Assembly (NCBI GenBank): GCA_040397785.1
Contig: JBBAVI010000017.1
Coordinates: 1-64,000 of the forward strand
Direction: 5' to 3'
Origin: M3007 sp040397785
GTDB lineage: Bacteria; Bacteroidota; Bacteroidia; Chitinophagales; Saprospiraceae
Length of the DNA: 64,000 nucleotides
In this document: positions 63,301 through 64,000 of the stretch, piece by piece
How positions within the stretch are numbered: position 1 is the first letter of the stretch
How the letters are laid out: each line of letters starts with the position of its first letter
Notes under the pieces: generated by a model
What the model was told of the DNA's origin: nothing
The model's input: only the letters and a program-made list of their open reading frames with translations
Database searches by the model: none
Made by a program: the position numbers and the translations under genes

Positions 63301-64000
63301 CTTAACCGTGCAGCTTACGGATGGAAGCACTTGTTTTGTCATCGACTCGGTGGACGTGTTACTGCACGCGCAGTTTGATCCGATCATGGATTGCCCTGGC
63401 GCGAATTCGTCCTTCAAAGACGTTTCCACCTTGCTGCCGGGTGCTGCTGTAACCACCTGGGGCTGGAACTTTGGCGACCCCGTGAGTGGCCCAAACAATA
63501 CTTCGTTTTTGCAAGACCCCTCCCATAATTTTAATGCGGGCGGATTCTTTTTTGTCACACTGACCATCACCGAAGTAAGCGGCTGTATTTCTCAACAAAC
63601 CCAAATGGTAGAAGTCCCCGCGCCAGCACCCCTCAATTACAGTCCACCCGCAGCAACTTGCGCGGGCAATGCGCTTGAATTCACCGCTGTAGGTACGTCT
63701 GACATCACGATGATCACCTGGGATTTTGGAGATCCGGCAAGTGGCGGCGCCAATACAGCCACGGGCATTCCCGTTTACCACAATTATGGCCCGGCAGGTA
63801 CGTACACCGTTACGGCATTTTCGACCAATACATACGGCTGTACGGCGAGTTTTGTTAAAAATATTGTGGTTCAACCCAATCTGCTCATTGGTACCATTAC
63901 ACCGAATACCCCAGCCCCCTTGTGTGAGGGCAAAACCCAAACACTCACAGCACCGGCTGGCGCAGTGGCTTACCTTTGGACGGATGGCAGCACCACGCAA
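60380..64000 (+). CDS. Giant PKD-domain secreted protein (C-terminus beyond window)
   Basis: An open frame of at least 1207 codons begins at ATG 60380 with a signal peptide (MKNRLLPACIALAFCLIPIF, ending VHAQ) and has no stop before the window end at 64000. It consists of repeated Ig-like and PKD modules; recognisable repeats include YTWSGPNGFISNAS, SYEWYFSDD, GFTWTISGSG, TWGWNFGDPVSG, MITWDFGDPASGG and YLWTDGSTTQ. A Gly-rich segment (about 63060-63100) lies between modules. T9SS-dependent adhesins of this kind end in a sorting domain, which should lie further right. Several minus-strand frames of up to 200 codons inside it are shadows. Confidence 0.9.
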   Translation, partial: MKNRLLPACIALAFCLIPIFVHAQTDPVSEVNIVGPTVVCQGDCATLGALFMNVPQPISYTWSGPNGFISNASQITVCPQANSGGPSTSNLYFLQIVGPNGNVVAADTHEIKILPFIPIKILSSNTAPCNFDTTAFSQDNCELNCPNSTVTYSIENFGQAGTQSFISWQVSGASSYTINNPPFNRSVTVTWGGAGTGFVSVISDGISNCSGEDALCITIIPEPVAKFTTTPANGIPLALCKGQTVYFENQSTGADSYEWYFSDDLSSTNALNPAHTFQNPGLYLVTLIARSSCLCADTTTLEVSVIDAVTPALDCIGTICPGATVTYTASNGCAPFNWTVSPNGTVLGGGQNNSDTVQVLWNSGPTGAITLSAQPCSGTACPTPTVFQVPIISDNAEISGPERVCPGSTETYSIEPYGGTGFTWTISGSGTIVDGQGTNRITVDWNTFPNPNFTNWIQVQYNNCYLGCGGQDSIGVLIVSPFSINGPVELCAGATGNFNTFLSATNQPIQANWTLTGPNGAVVWSTGAAAANVAAPFVAGGGIYQMVATPANLNESCTDAARWTVVASALPSKPTSITGAKNICPGTTYNYKAEGLPNDNNVVWTVQNGPGAPSTIQGNPIIVNWAANGPRWLSAAAISTNGLNCSSDTLRLDISVINTLPITGDPQVCINTLSDYSILPLQNVDIQWNISPSSAAAIANGQGTEQLRLFWTEPGGHVISVSVCGQTAQYPVTVLAAPIPNVISPAGLCVGASAVVQISNSFVDYQWSDVNGVVLSTLATPSLQAGSYGLQVTDSNGCVGTTEFTIDQRPQPNLTISTADPTGFCNNSNFITLTALGSIDVDYTYQWFQDGNPVGTNSPTYVTNQYGNYTATVSNFFGCSATAGPVLLFNYCGPGGGGYGFPASGGACPPNSVDIGILPTAKCDSFQFNLINNGLYVAGSANWQFGQSGASLSGTSNLDNPAFYFNNAGKYVAILTVQLTDGSTCFVIDSVDVLLHAQFDPIMDCPGANSSFKDVSTLLPGAAVTTWGWNFGDPVSGPNNTSFLQDPSHNFNAGGFFFVTLTITEVSGCISQQTQMVEVPAPAPLNYSPPAATCAGNALEFTAVGTSDITMITWDFGDPASGGANTATGIPVYHNYGPAGTYTVTAFSTNTYGCTASFVKNIVVQPNLLIGTITPNTPAPLCEGKTQTLTAPAGAVAYLWTDGSTTQ

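Noticed and set aside
62621..64000. Minus-strand frames of 100-213 codons inside the giant PKD gene
   Set aside because: Shadows produced by the Gly/Thr/Pro-rich repeats; the plus-strand frame is continuous and has repeated domain motifs.
1..64000. tRNA, rRNA, CRISPR, riboswitch or insertion sequence
   Set aside because: No cloverleaf, no regularly spaced repeats, no transposase-like protein and no conserved riboswitch core was seen on either strand by reading; a covariance-model scan could still find one.

Overview
The window looks like a piece of the chromosome of a free-living, non-flavobacterial Bacteroidota bacterium, most likely a member of the Saprospirales (Haliscomenobacter/Lewinella type). 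The signs are: several exported proteins ending in type IX secretion (T9SS) type A or type B sorting domains; families typical of the phylum (split two-gene transketolase, PUR/DUF3276 protein, DUF3467, DUF4230, DUF2723, DUF547); -7 promoter boxes matching TAnnTTTG upstream of many genes; weak or absent Shine-Dalgarno sequences; and a moderate GC content. No rRNA, tRNA, CRISPR array, transposase or phage gene was found. The assignment to order is an inference from protein style, not from a marker-gene search.

Layout. 0-6 kb: DUF547 protein, converging on a split transketolase pair; ruvC and a BON/LysM protein; a 3-hydroxyacyl-CoA dehydrogenase plus PaaI thioesterase pair. 6-12 kb: a T9SS type B surface protein, a dihydroorotase-like protein lacking key residues, a large membrane protein and a family 2 glycosyltransferase. 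12-19 kb: small DUF proteins, an exported amidohydrolase, a PUR nucleic-acid-binding protein with charged tails, rsmA overlapping an alkyltransferase-like protein, and an O-antigen-ligase-like protein. 19-26 kb: a lipoprotein with a methyltransferase fold, a site-2 protease, an OmpH/Skp chaperone and a DUF2723 (GT117-type) membrane glycosyltransferase. 26-38 kb: T9SS cargo, a vWA membrane protein followed by an orphan RND permease, a NatAB-like ABC exporter, and a mosaic T9SS protein with PKD, Kazal-like, dockerin-like and possible cohesin-like parts. 38-49 kb: mainly housekeeping genes (mtaB, HsdR_N-like, aroQ, pheS, prohibitin, CapA, DUF4230, GNAT, trpE). 49-56 kb: an accessory stretch that is visibly more A+T rich at 49-51.7 kb, with a lipoprotein interrupted by an 11-G run, T9SS cargo, a small beta-barrel, a very short kinase-like protein, and a membrane-anchored lytic-transglycosylase-like lipoprotein. 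56-64 kb: an ECF sigma factor, a likely trans-envelope anti-sigma protein and a surface lipoprotein, then apaG and a giant PKD-domain surface protein that runs off the window.

The common theme is the cell envelope and secretion: T9SS cargo, lipoproteins, glycosyltransferases, an OM chaperone, efflux and ABC export, and a sigma/anti-sigma signalling module. Core information and metabolic genes are interspersed. The observations most worth following up are the G11 tract in the lipoprotein signal sequence (candidate phase variation or a sequencing/pseudogene artefact), the 173-residue kinase-like protein, the sigma factor/beta-barrel anti-sigma module, and the terminator hairpin that contains the capA start codon.
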